Shown: positions 51,501 to 60,173 of the stretch, in pieces | Position numbering within the stretch: the first letter of the stretch is position 1 | Layout: every line of letters starts with the position of its first letter | Assembly (NCBI RefSeq): GCF_047272945.1 | Contig: NZ_JBKOPS010000002.1 | Coordinates: forward strand, 310,001 to 374,000 | Source of the DNA: Rubrolithibacter danxiaensis | Lineage (GTDB): Bacteria > Bacteroidota > Bacteroidia > Sphingobacteriales > Sphingobacteriaceae | Direction of reading: 5' to 3' | Length of the DNA: 64,000 nt | Position numbers and translations under genes: made by a program | Notes under the pieces: model-generated | The model's database searches: none | Told to the model about the DNA's origin: nothing | What the model saw: the letters and a program-made list of their open reading frames with translations, nothing else

Positions 51501-53306
51501 TTAATTTAAATTATCACCCCGTAAATGCCTGTAGCGTTTTCTTGCTTCATTTATAAAAAGACTATTGGGATATTGTGTAATTAGTCTTTGATAATAAGTA
51601 CTTGCTTTTTCAGGAGATTTCAATGGGTTTTCAGATAACTCTGCCAGCATAAATACCGCATCATCTGCCCAAAGGTCAAAACTATAGTTGGAAACAATCA
51701 GTTCCAGTTGCGTTATAGCCTTTGTGAAGTCCTTTTGCCGTAGAAAAATTTTTGCCTTTAACATCAGAATATCATCTGCCAGAGAAGTTCCGGGATTTTT
51801 CTTGCTGATGCTATCCAGTGCAGATACGGCTTCCGGAAGCTGGTTTTTGAATGTAAGAAGCTCTGCATGAGCATAACTTTTCAAAGCTAACGTGTCGGTT
51901 TCAGAAGCGGTATTCTCAGCTATTACCAGGCTCAGATTTAATGCATCATTAGCAATTAACTGGGAAGTTACGCTTTTTAACACATCCAGCTGCGCTTTTG
52001 CCCATCCGAAATCGCCGGTGTAATACGATAGTCGGGCATTTCTGAACTTCGCTTCCTGACCCATAGGTTCGTTGGGGAATTGCTTTTCAACCTGACCGTA
52101 AATTAATGTGGCTTCCCATGGCTCGTCTGTTAAAATATAGATATCTCCAAGTTCTAATTTTATTTGCCCTGTGGTATTAACAGGAAGTGCCGTGTTTTTA
52201 AGTAATTCTTCTAATAACAATTTAGCCTGCCGGGGTTTGTTCAGGTAAAATGCCTGAAGATGTGCAAGCTGCCTGACAGCAAAAGTTGTTTGTACTGTTT
52301 TCCCTAATTCGGCAAGAACAGAGAGGTAGTCTTTTTCTAATTGCTGCAGACTTTCGGTGTCATAAATGCCCTGCAATAACATCTGATTTTTAATAGTAAG
52401 GAGCTGGATTCTTGAAGGAATATAATATTGGCTTTCTCTTCCTTTATTTATCAGGTAATTTAACCCCTCCGTAGCAACAGCATATGCTTTTTCTGAAATC
52501 AGAGTGGCACAGAGCTCAAAAATTCGCTCTCCGCCTTCTTTTAGTCTTTTGTCCAGGGATATAACCTGCTTTAACGCCAGGTCAAACTCATTTTGCTGAA
52601 GATAAAGCCATGAAAGCAGTTCGATATAGGAAATGTTTTGCGGCTCTTTTTGTATCCGGTTAAAAAGGATCTTTTTAAACAGGTCGTAATCCTCTCGTTT
52701 ATCCAATGCATTCTCCAACCCGTTTTGGATAGAGGGAAGTGTTTGCGGGTTAAGTGTAAGGGCATTCAGATATTCATTGATCAAAAGATCTTTATTTTTC
52801 AGGTATTTGTACAGCGCAATCAGATCGTAAGTGAAAGCCGCTTCATTATTTAAAAGCTGTCGGCCTGCCTGAAGCGTTTTTATGGAAAAGTCATAAGCGC
52901 CGGCGCGATAAAATGTAGTTGCCAGGCTTCGGATATCAAAATCGTTCGGCTGCAAGTTTTTTATGAGTTCATTGTAAAGCTCCCGGGCTTTTTCCTGCTG
53001 GCCCTGTTCCTGCAATATACGTCCGTAATCTATCTTAAACAGACTATTGCCAGGGTAGAGTTTAATAAGCTTTTTTACCAATTTTTCTGCTTCTGAATAA
53101 TTTTTAAGCTGCAAGAGGCTGTCAAAGTAAGGATCGTAATAAGATAAATCGGCTTTCTGGCTAAAAAGCTGCTGATAAAGTGGTAAGGCTTTCTGATAAT
53201 CTCCCTTCTGATAATATTCGTGTGCGAGTTCAGCTGTCGAAACGGTTTGTGCAATGCAACTACATGTAGCGAATGCGAAAATTAAATTAAGTAACAATAT
53301 TCTCAT
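51501..53306 (-). CDS. Secreted tetratricopeptide-repeat protein
   Basis: A 601-residue helical repeat protein with signal peptide (LLNLIFAFATCSCIAQ). TPR units are recognisable along the whole chain: AHEYYQKGDYQKALPLYQQL, ARELYNELIKNLQPNDFD, LIYGQVEKQFPNEPMGQEAK, KAKIFLRQKDFTKAITQLEL and the last STYYQRLITQYPNSLFINEA. The C-terminal repeats resemble those of BamD/CpoB-type scaffolds. It probably acts as a periplasmic scaffold; the partner is not visible. It is the promoter-proximal gene of a minus-strand run with DUF4286 and rfbC. Confidence 0.85.
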   Translation of the reverse strand: MRILLLNLIFAFATCSCIAQTVSTAELAHEYYQKGDYQKALPLYQQLFSQKADLSYYDPYFDSLLQLKNYSEAEKLVKKLIKLYPGNSLFKIDYGRILQEQGQQEKARELYNELIKNLQPNDFDIRSLATTFYRAGAYDFSIKTLQAGRQLLNNEAAFTYDLIALYKYLKNKDLLINEYLNALTLNPQTLPSIQNGLENALDKREDYDLFKKILFNRIQKEPQNISYIELLSWLYLQQNEFDLALKQVISLDKRLKEGGERIFELCATLISEKAYAVATEGLNYLINKGRESQYYIPSRIQLLTIKNQMLLQGIYDTESLQQLEKDYLSVLAELGKTVQTTFAVRQLAHLQAFYLNKPRQAKLLLEELLKNTALPVNTTGQIKLELGDIYILTDEPWEATLIYGQVEKQFPNEPMGQEAKFRNARLSYYTGDFGWAKAQLDVLKSVTSQLIANDALNLSLVIAENTASETDTLALKSYAHAELLTFKNQLPEAVSALDSISKKNPGTSLADDILMLKAKIFLRQKDFTKAITQLELIVSNYSFDLWADDAVFMLAELSENPLKSPEKASTYYQRLITQYPNSLFINEARKRYRHLRGDNLN

Positions 53307-53384
53307 ACAGCTTTGTAAAGATAAAACGAAAAATGCTTTTATGAAGTACAGGGGTATTATTTAAGTACGCGTATTTCAATTGTT

Positions 53385-53402
53385 ACCTGAGGCCGTTCAG
53401 GT
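53385..53402. promoter_or_regulatory. Short inverted repeat upstream of the S9-like gene
   Basis: ACCTGA and TCAGGT, separated by GGCCGT, form a 6-bp dyad in the 239-base divergent gap between the TPR gene and the S9-like operon, with a run of eight T residues ten bases on. It could be an operator or a weak hairpin. The rest of the gap shows no other clear signal. Confidence 0.25.
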
Positions 53403-53545
53403 GAAATAGTAATTTTTTTTATCTTCACGTTTATCTAAAGAATTAACCAGTCATAAATCGATTGATGAATTGTAAAAAGGCGGTTGCACTGTACTATCAG
53501 GCTGCTTTTTTAAGATATTGAGGGGTTGCAAAATTATTGGTGTTA

Positions 53546-55441
53546 ATGCAAATAAGTTTAAAAAGGGTTTTCTGGATATTCCTGTTGTTTGTGGTGAGCG
53601 CTTGTGAAAAGGAGCATCGTGCCAAGAAAGTGCCGGTCGAGGCCTTTTTTAAAAACCCGGACAGAATAGGGTTTCGTATATCCCCGGACGGTAATTATAT
53701 TTCATTTCTCCAGCCTGACAAAGACCGGCTGAATCTTTATGTAAGACGTTTGGATGGAAACGGCCTTACTCAGATTACGCAGGACGATGACAAGAATATT
53801 TCAAACTACCACTGGATAAATAACGAGGAGCTTTTATATACAAAGGAATGTACAGTAGACGAGGATGAACATTTATTTACGGTAAAGCGTGATGGCAGTA
53901 ATTCAAAAGATATTACACCTGATTATAAGGGAAAGGTTAAAATATTAAATTCAAATACCAAGCAGAATAACAATAATATACTGCTGGCCTTAAACAAAAG
54001 AGACTCATCAGTTTTTGATGTCTATCAGTTAAATATCAGGAAAAAAGAACTAAGCCTTGTAGCAACAAATCCCGGTAATATTACAGAGTGGTTTGCCGAT
54101 GGCGAAGGTGTAGTACGGCTGGCCATAGCAAGCGACGGAGTAAATTCAACACTTCTATTTCGCTCCAATGGGAATGAGCAGTTTAAGCCTGTTATTACAA
54201 CAAATTTTAAAACAGCCATTCGTCCCATCGGTTTTTGCAAGCATAGCAAATCATGTATTTATGCACTCTCAAATTTGAACAGGGACAAAATGGCCCTTAT
54301 TGAATTTGATTGCAAAGAAGGGAAGGAAGATAAAAGCTTGTTGAGCCATCCTGACGTAGACATAAGCGATGCAGGATATTCCTATACCAAACAGAAGATT
54401 CAGTTTGCTTCCTATGTTAAATGGAAGAAAACGCTCCATTATTTTGATCAGGAATTGAAAATTGTTTACGAGGAGCTTCTTAAGCTGCTTCCCAATAATG
54501 AAATTAGGATAATAGACCAGGATGCTGCGGGAAAAAAATATATTGTCAGAACATTTACCGATAAAACTCCCGGAGCCTATTACTTATACATCCCGTCAGA
54601 AAAAAACCTGACTAAGTTAAGTGATGTAAATCCCTCGATTCAACCCGAAGACATGTGTTCGATGGATCAGGTATCTTACAGGACCCGGGACGGGCTTACT
54701 ATAAAAGGATACCTTACCCTGCCAAAAGGAGTTTCTCCTTCAAATCTGCCGGTAGTGGTTATTCCTCATGGAGGACCCTCAACACGTGATTACTGGGGAT
54801 TTGACTCGGAAGTACAATTCCTGGCGAACCGTGGTTACGCCGTTTTTCAGATGAATTTCCGGGGATCAGTAGGCTTTGGGAAAGAGTTCTGGAACGCAGG
54901 GTTTAAGAAATGGGGAACCAACATGCAGAATGACATTACGGACGGCGTTAAATGGCTGATCAATACAGGTATTGCCAATCCGAAGAAGATAGCTATCTAT
55001 GGTTCTGGTTTTGGCGGGTTTTCCGCCTTGCATGGCCTCTGTTTTAATCCGGATCTGTATGCCTGCGGTGCTTCGTACGGAGGGTTGATCAATCTTTTTA
55101 CTTATATGAAAGATATCCCGCCATATTATAAACCCTATCAGCAGATGTATTATGAAATGGTGGGTAACCCGGAAAAAGATGCGGATTATTTCAGCGCGGT
55201 TTCCCCGGTGTTTCATACTGATAAAATTCAGGACCCCTTGCTGATAGCTCAGGGAGCGAAAGATCCTACGGCTAATTTGAATGAAATTAACCAGTTTGTT
55301 AAAGAGATTAAGAAAAAGGGAACTCCCATTTCCTATATCCTAAAAGAAGATGAAGGCGCTTATTTTAAAAAGGAAGAGAACCGGATAGAATTTTATCAAA
55401 AACTGGAAGCATTTTTGTCAGAAAATCTGAAAGGTAAGTAA
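53546..55441 (+). CDS. S9 prolyl-oligopeptidase-like lipoprotein, catalytic Ser and His missing
   Basis: A 631-residue lipoprotein (lipobox FVVSAC, Cys20) with an N-terminal beta-propeller (from about 35, starting FRISPDGNYISFLQPDKDRL) and a C-terminal alpha/beta-hydrolase domain of the S9 peptidase type (PVVVIPHGGPSTRDYWGF, FQMNFRGSVGFGKEFWNAGF). At the nucleophile elbow the sequence is IYGSGFGGF rather than G-x-S-x-G-G, so Gly488 replaces serine. Asp573 (GAKDP) is kept, but the histidine loop reads DEGAYF with Ala605 for His. The protein is therefore predicted to be inactive, perhaps a ligand-binding module. Its stop overlaps the kinase ATG. An earlier TTG/GTG is possible; ATG is preferred. 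Confidence 0.88.
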   Translation: MQISLKRVFWIFLLFVVSACEKEHRAKKVPVEAFFKNPDRIGFRISPDGNYISFLQPDKDRLNLYVRRLDGNGLTQITQDDDKNISNYHWINNEELLYTKECTVDEDEHLFTVKRDGSNSKDITPDYKGKVKILNSNTKQNNNNILLALNKRDSSVFDVYQLNIRKKELSLVATNPGNITEWFADGEGVVRLAIASDGVNSTLLFRSNGNEQFKPVITTNFKTAIRPIGFCKHSKSCIYALSNLNRDKMALIEFDCKEGKEDKSLLSHPDVDISDAGYSYTKQKIQFASYVKWKKTLHYFDQELKIVYEELLKLLPNNEIRIIDQDAAGKKYIVRTFTDKTPGAYYLYIPSEKNLTKLSDVNPSIQPEDMCSMDQVSYRTRDGLTIKGYLTLPKGVSPSNLPVVVIPHGGPSTRDYWGFDSEVQFLANRGYAVFQMNFRGSVGFGKEFWNAGFKKWGTNMQNDITDGVKWLINTGIANPKKIAIYGSGFGGFSALHGLCFNPDLYACGASYGGLINLFTYMKDIPPYYKPYQQMYYEMVGNPEKDADYFSAVSPVFHTDKIQDPLLIAQGAKDPTANLNEINQFVKEIKKKGTPISYILKEDEGAYFKKEENRIEFYQKLEAFLSENLKGK

Positions 55442-57108
55442 TGAAAGATATTAAGCCTTTTTATCGGAAAAACCTGATATTGATTACGGTTTTCCTGGTA
55501 TTAATTGCAGCATCGCTTATTACAGGTTTAATATTAGCTTTCGGATTTACCAAGAAGTATGTAGAAAACGAGTTTGCTTCCAAAAAGATCGATCTGCTGG
55601 AAGAAGCCGTACGCCCTTACAATGATTTTTTTCAAAATAAAATTATGGAAATCTCTTTTTACCAGGGATTTCTTGATTCTGCTTCGGTAGTAAAATATGC
55701 TGATACCGTTTTTAACAAATATTCCTTCGTTAAAAATATCTTGTTTTATGATGTAGAAATCACCAATCATAAGCTATCCAACGGGTACAGGCTTAAAAGC
55801 TTTTACATTGCTCCAAAAGCTGTATATCAATACAGCCCGAATGCTTTTCCCGAAGTAATTTATAAAAAAAATGAGAGTGAGGATCTGCCGGATAAGTATG
55901 CAGATGAGTTTGAAAGAATAGCTATGAAGTTTTCCAACTTCATCCAGGCAAGAGACACTACTAAATCTTTAAATAATAACGAGATATTTAACATTTTCTA
56001 CAGCATTTCGCCCAACCAGATTTCTTACATGAATATCCCCCGGAGGGAAGAAATGCGGGTATTTAAAGATCTGATGCTGCAAAAAGTAGAAGGATCGCCG
56101 GTATATGAACAGGATATTTTAAGTTTTAATTTAAGTCCCGGTGGTCTTCGGATAAAAAATCTTCACCCAGAATTGTATGAAGAAGTTAGCATTAAGCCCT
56201 TAATTTATGAGAAACTCGATGCAAGCCCTGATATTATCACTACCGAACTGCCCTTACCGGGTGCTTTCTCTGAATATAAAATTTATTTTCTTTCATCCAG
56301 AAGTTTCCTTAACAAAGAAATTTTACGCCGGTTCTTGCCCTTAGGAGTAATATTGCTGTTCATATATGCTGTTTTAGGGTTTATCGGCTTCCTTATTTAT
56401 CGCAATTTGAATATCAATAGAAAGATGTTTAAACTGCAATATGACTTCATCAATAACTTTACGCATGAGTTTAAAACACCTGTAAGCGTAATTAAAATTG
56501 CTGGCAATAATATCCGGGGTTCCAGAGAACTTTCTGAAAATGAACGATTGCATTACGGCAAAATTCTGGATGAAGAAGCGGACAAGCTGAATGACCTGAT
56601 GAACAAATTGCTTTCGTTCACCCAGATTGAAAATAAATCTATCCCGATAAAACAGGAGCTTATAAACATGGAAGTTTTTATTCAGAATATCATCGATGAA
56701 TATGAGATTAAATACCCAAACTATATAATTACTTACCGGTTCGATACGGAAATTGAATATTTTAAAACCGACCCCCTGCTTCTTGCCAGCATCTTTCATA
56801 ATTTAATTGATAATGCCTACAAATATTCGCTGCCAGATTGTAAGGAACTTGAAATAAGCGTGGTGAAGGAGAAACGTGTGGTATCGTTCGTGTTTAAAGA
56901 TAAAGGCATCGGCATACCGCAAAAAGAGATTGATAACATCTTTAAAAAGTTTTATCGTATTCAAAACGAATTTAACCAGCAAGGAAGCGTTGGTTTGGGC
57001 TTGGCATTCTGTAAAGAACTGGTTAATTTTATGCAGGGCGATATTTTTGTAGAAAGTAAGGTAGGAAGTGGCTCGGAATTTACTATAACTTTACCCTTTG
57101 AAGATTAA
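55441..57108 (+). CDS. Sensor histidine kinase
   Basis: A 555-residue membrane kinase. Helices near 11-35 (LILITVFLVLIAASLITGLI) and 299-322 enclose a large periplasmic sensor of about 260 residues with no recognised domain. The cytoplasmic part has a HisKA box with phospho-acceptor His342 (FINNFTHEFKTPVSVIKIAG), N box HNLIDNAYKYS, G1 FKDKGIGIPQKEIDNIFKK and G2 SVGLGLAFCKELVNFMQGD, all intact. Start overlaps the S9-like gene's stop by one base, and the response regulator follows after 54 bases. I infer that the sensor works with the lipoprotein. Confidence 0.94.
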   Translation: MKDIKPFYRKNLILITVFLVLIAASLITGLILAFGFTKKYVENEFASKKIDLLEEAVRPYNDFFQNKIMEISFYQGFLDSASVVKYADTVFNKYSFVKNILFYDVEITNHKLSNGYRLKSFYIAPKAVYQYSPNAFPEVIYKKNESEDLPDKYADEFERIAMKFSNFIQARDTTKSLNNNEIFNIFYSISPNQISYMNIPRREEMRVFKDLMLQKVEGSPVYEQDILSFNLSPGGLRIKNLHPELYEEVSIKPLIYEKLDASPDIITTELPLPGAFSEYKIYFLSSRSFLNKEILRRFLPLGVILLFIYAVLGFIGFLIYRNLNINRKMFKLQYDFINNFTHEFKTPVSVIKIAGNNIRGSRELSENERLHYGKILDEEADKLNDLMNKLLSFTQIENKSIPIKQELINMEVFIQNIIDEYEIKYPNYIITYRFDTEIEYFKTDPLLLASIFHNLIDNAYKYSLPDCKELEISVVKEKRVVSFVFKDKGIGIPQKEIDNIFKKFYRIQNEFNQQGSVGLGLAFCKELVNFMQGDIFVESKVGSGSEFTITLPFED

Positions 57109-57162
57109 GTTTAAAATAAACAGCATTTACTTTAATATTGCATACTATATCTGGTAATAAAT

Positions 57163-57852
57163 ATGAATAAAGAAATAAAAATGGCGGTTGTAGAAGATGA
57201 TGAAAACCTTCGGTTTCTGGTAGTTCATCGTTTAAAAAGCGAAGGATATATAGTTATGGAAGCAGCCGATGGAAATACCGCCGAAAAGATTATTCTTGAC
57301 GAAAAACCTGAAATTGTTCTTCTTGACTGGATGCTGCCGGGCTTGTCTGGTGCAGAAGTTTGTAAGAGTGTAAGAGAGCAGGGGTTTAAAGGCCAGGTGA
57401 TTATGATGACAGCCAAAGCACAGGATATTGATAAAATTGACGCTTACAGTTTTGGCGTATCAGATTATGTAACCAAACCATTTAATATGGATGTGCTTGT
57501 TGCGCTGATTGGCAATAAAGTACGCTATGTTGTAAATAACGAAAAATCTGAAGTACATCAGTTTGGCGATATGGAACATCAGCCTAATACGCATTCAATT
57601 ATTAAAAACGGGAAAAAGATTGAGCTCACCATTCTAGAGAACCGTATTCTTTTATATTTCCTTCAAAACATGAATAAGGTGATTAACCGGGATGAACTGA
57701 TGATGGTTGTATGGGGTTATAATTCGGATGTAAACACCCGAACGCTTGATATGCATATTGTACGGTTGCGGAAGAAAATTGAGAGCAATCCGGACCGGCC
57801 TGCTTTCCTTCAGACTATCCGCGGGATTGGATATAAGTTTGTTGTGGAATAA
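57163..57852 (+). CDS. OmpR/PhoB-type response regulator
   Basis: A 229-residue two-component regulator. The receiver domain has AVVEDDENLRFLVVHRLKSE, phospho-acceptor Asp55 (IVLLDWMLPGLSG), TAKAQDIDK and Lys105 (YVTKPFNMDVLV). The C-terminal winged helix has ELTILENRILLYFLQNM, INRDELMMVVWGYNSDVNTR and the recognition stretch TLDMHIVRLRKKIESNPDRP with QTIRGIGYKFV. It should bind DNA as a dimer when phosphorylated by the neighbouring kinase. Confidence 0.96.
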   Translation: MNKEIKMAVVEDDENLRFLVVHRLKSEGYIVMEAADGNTAEKIILDEKPEIVLLDWMLPGLSGAEVCKSVREQGFKGQVIMMTAKAQDIDKIDAYSFGVSDYVTKPFNMDVLVALIGNKVRYVVNNEKSEVHQFGDMEHQPNTHSIIKNGKKIELTILENRILLYFLQNMNKVINRDELMMVVWGYNSDVNTRTLDMHIVRLRKKIESNPDRPAFLQTIRGIGYKFVVE

Positions 57853-57956
57853 TAGAATAATTGATTAGTCTGTTTTCTGAAGCTGAAGCAATAATGAATA
57901 GTTTTATATAACAATTGTTAGAGCTGCTAAAGAAGACTTAAATACGCATTCTTGAA

Positions 57957-58835
57957 TCAAAACCTGATCGCATTGCACATAAGCAAAACGAAGTATTGAA
58001 GCAGTAATGTACCGTCTAAAAAGAAAAAGTAATAATACTCGTTTCTTTCCCATTCCGACTTGAATATGAGCCATGCGGTTAGAATAACTGTGAACATGAG
58101 CCCGATGAAATTCAGATCGATTTTGTTATTAAAAAGAAACAGCAGAGCAAGATAAATAACCAGTAACAAAAGGCAGAAAAAGTAAGCTTTTCTTTCTCCA
58201 AGTATTACAGGAATGGTTTTTAACGCATAGGTTTTATCCTGAAAAAGATCCCGGATGTCAAAAGGAACCGTGATAGCTGCTACAAAAAGAAAGCGTTTAG
58301 CAATTAGCAGAATAGTGTCGTGGGCAGATACAGCGATTGTTTGATGGCTTTCTAATTCGAGAATGGGTAAAAGCACACAGCTTAACGACCAGATAAGAGC
58401 GATAAGAAAGAGCTTAATTCCCGGTATATTTCTTAAGCCGAATTTCTGATCATTGACTGTAAATATTGGCAGATTGTAAGAGATTGAAATGAAGGCAAGG
58501 AAAAATAAAAGAATTTTAGAGGCAGTTGAAATAAACAGGAAGAGAGGAATGAGCGAGAGAATACAAATAATGGTGATGGTAATGGTGATCCGGTAATGCG
58601 AAAAAATCCATCGGACTCTTCTAAACGGTGAAAGCTCGGGGTTTTTAGGTTTTGCAAGCAAAATACTGTAATTATACATTGCAACAGTAGAGCAAAACAT
58701 CAAGCCGAGCATATACTTATCTGGCTTAGCTTGTAACAGCTGATAGGTTACCATAACCTGCGCAACAGCACATAAGGCAATAAAAATGTTGCTGAAGAGA
58801 AGGAAATCCAGAATTTGCCTGAAAACGGTTTTCAT
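57957..58835 (-). CDS. UbiA-like prenyltransferase-fold membrane protein, first Asp motif degenerate
   Basis: A 292-residue polytopic protein with eight or so helices. The second Asp-rich site of the UbiA superfamily is clear: PFDIRDLFQDKTYALKTIPV then ILGERKAYFFCLLLL (Asp193, Asp196, Asp200). The first site, normally NxxxDxxxD, falls at VAMYNYSILLAKPKN and has no aspartate. Family enzymes join prenyl chains to aromatic or lipid acceptors. Without the first site, prenyl diphosphate binding would be unusual. Neighbours on both sides are unrelated: convergent with the response regulator and 38 bases downstream of the phosphoesterase gene. Confidence 0.72.
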   Translation of the reverse strand: MKTVFRQILDFLLFSNIFIALCAVAQVMVTYQLLQAKPDKYMLGLMFCSTVAMYNYSILLAKPKNPELSPFRRVRWIFSHYRITITITIICILSLIPLFLFISTASKILLFFLAFISISYNLPIFTVNDQKFGLRNIPGIKLFLIALIWSLSCVLLPILELESHQTIAVSAHDTILLIAKRFLFVAAITVPFDIRDLFQDKTYALKTIPVILGERKAYFFCLLLLVIYLALLFLFNNKIDLNFIGLMFTVILTAWLIFKSEWERNEYYYFFFLDGTLLLQYFVLLMCNAIRF

Positions 58836-58873
58836 GTATATTTTAGGCTGAATACTCAGGTTTTCAGTCTAAT

Positions 58874-60133
58874 TTACGATTGTTTCAATTCAAATATCGT
58901 GATTTCAGGCAGAATTCCAACTCTTCCCGGGTAACCTAAAAAGCCGTAGCCTACATTTACATAAAGCTGTTGCTCACCTTCACGGTAAAACCCGGCCCAC
59001 TCGGGATAAACATATTCAATAGGGCTCCATTGATAATTCTCGGTTAAAACGCCAAACTGCATGCCGTGGGTATGTCCGCTAAACATCGCATCAATCTGTG
59101 GATATTTGGTTAAAACCTGGGCCCGCCAGTGTGATGGATCATGCGACAAAAGGAGCTTTACAGGTTTATCTTCAGTTCCCTTAACGGCAAGGTCCATTAT
59201 TCCGTGCTTTGGAAAACGGCCGGCACCCCAGTTTTCTATTCCAACAATGCTTATCTCTTCGCCGTTAACTTTTAAGGTTCTGTTCTCATTCATTAACAAA
59301 TCCCAGCCCATAGTTTTATGTGTTGCAATTACCTGCTGGAGGTTTTTTGCTTTTGCCGGCGAAGGTTCTTTTCCATAATAATAATCGCCGTAATCGTGAT
59401 TCCCTAACGTAGAAAAAACACCAAGGGGGGCTTTTACTTTGGTGAAAATATCCTGGTAGTCCCTCATTTCAGAAGCCTGGTTGTTTACAAGATCACCGGT
59501 GAAAAAAATAAAATCCGGCTTTTCAGCTAAAAGCATCTCTACACCGCCTTTAACAGCCTTTTGATTATAGAAACTCCCAGAATGGATATCTGATATTTGT
59601 CCGAGTTTAATTCCGTCAAAGGCTTTGGGTAAATTTTTCAGGTATAGTGTGTTACGTTTTACCTTGTAATCGTAAGCTCCGGAAACAATTCCCCACGTTA
59701 AAGATGCAAAAGGTACAGCGGCAACTGCAATTCCGGCTTTTACCAGAAATTCAGAACGGCTGATTGTTTCCCCCTCAACAGTTTTCTGCGGTTTTATATT
59801 TTCTTTTCTATGTGGTAGTTTCCGTTTAATCCATACAAATCCTCTTCGGATATCATCCATGAAAATAAACGGGAGAAAAAATATCTTGCTTACAAATGTG
59901 ATAAAAAATGCAACCAGTATAATTGCCCGCAATGTTAGTCGTAAATTGAAATAGATGCCAATAAATACTCCGGCAATTAAAAATAAACTATAACCCCACC
60001 AGATACAGGTGAAAAGTTTAACCTGTTTATTTTTCCATTTTGGAAATACAGAGCGAAGTGCGTTGTAGATGTATACATCTAACAAAAGCAGAAGAATACT
60101 GACAATCAGTAAGGGAATAATACGATCAGACAT
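58874..60133 (-). CDS. Membrane-anchored metallophosphoesterase (YkuE-like)
   Basis: A 419-residue calcineurin-like phosphoesterase. About four N-terminal helices (residues 5-115) are followed by a basic linker and a further hydrophobic, Tat-like stretch (SRSEFLVKAGIAVAAVPFAS). The metal-site motifs are intact: LGQISDIHSGSFYN, FFTGDLVNNQ, LGNHDYGDYYYG, LLSHDPSHW and FSGHTHGMQFG. Family members hydrolyse phosphodiesters, in some cases lipid A- or UDP-linked lipids. The domain should face the periplasm if the hydrophobic stretch acts as expected. Substrate unknown. Confidence 0.92.
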   Translation of the reverse strand: MSDRIIPLLIVSILLLLLDVYIYNALRSVFPKWKNKQVKLFTCIWWGYSLFLIAGVFIGIYFNLRLTLRAIILVAFFITFVSKIFFLPFIFMDDIRRGFVWIKRKLPHRKENIKPQKTVEGETISRSEFLVKAGIAVAAVPFASLTWGIVSGAYDYKVKRNTLYLKNLPKAFDGIKLGQISDIHSGSFYNQKAVKGGVEMLLAEKPDFIFFTGDLVNNQASEMRDYQDIFTKVKAPLGVFSTLGNHDYGDYYYGKEPSPAKAKNLQQVIATHKTMGWDLLMNENRTLKVNGEEISIVGIENWGAGRFPKHGIMDLAVKGTEDKPVKLLLSHDPSHWRAQVLTKYPQIDAMFSGHTHGMQFGVLTENYQWSPIEYVYPEWAGFYREGEQQLYVNVGYGFLGYPGRVGILPEITIFELKQS

Positions 60134-60173
60134 AAATTAAGCGGCAAATTAAAGGATAAAATTTTAAAAAGAT

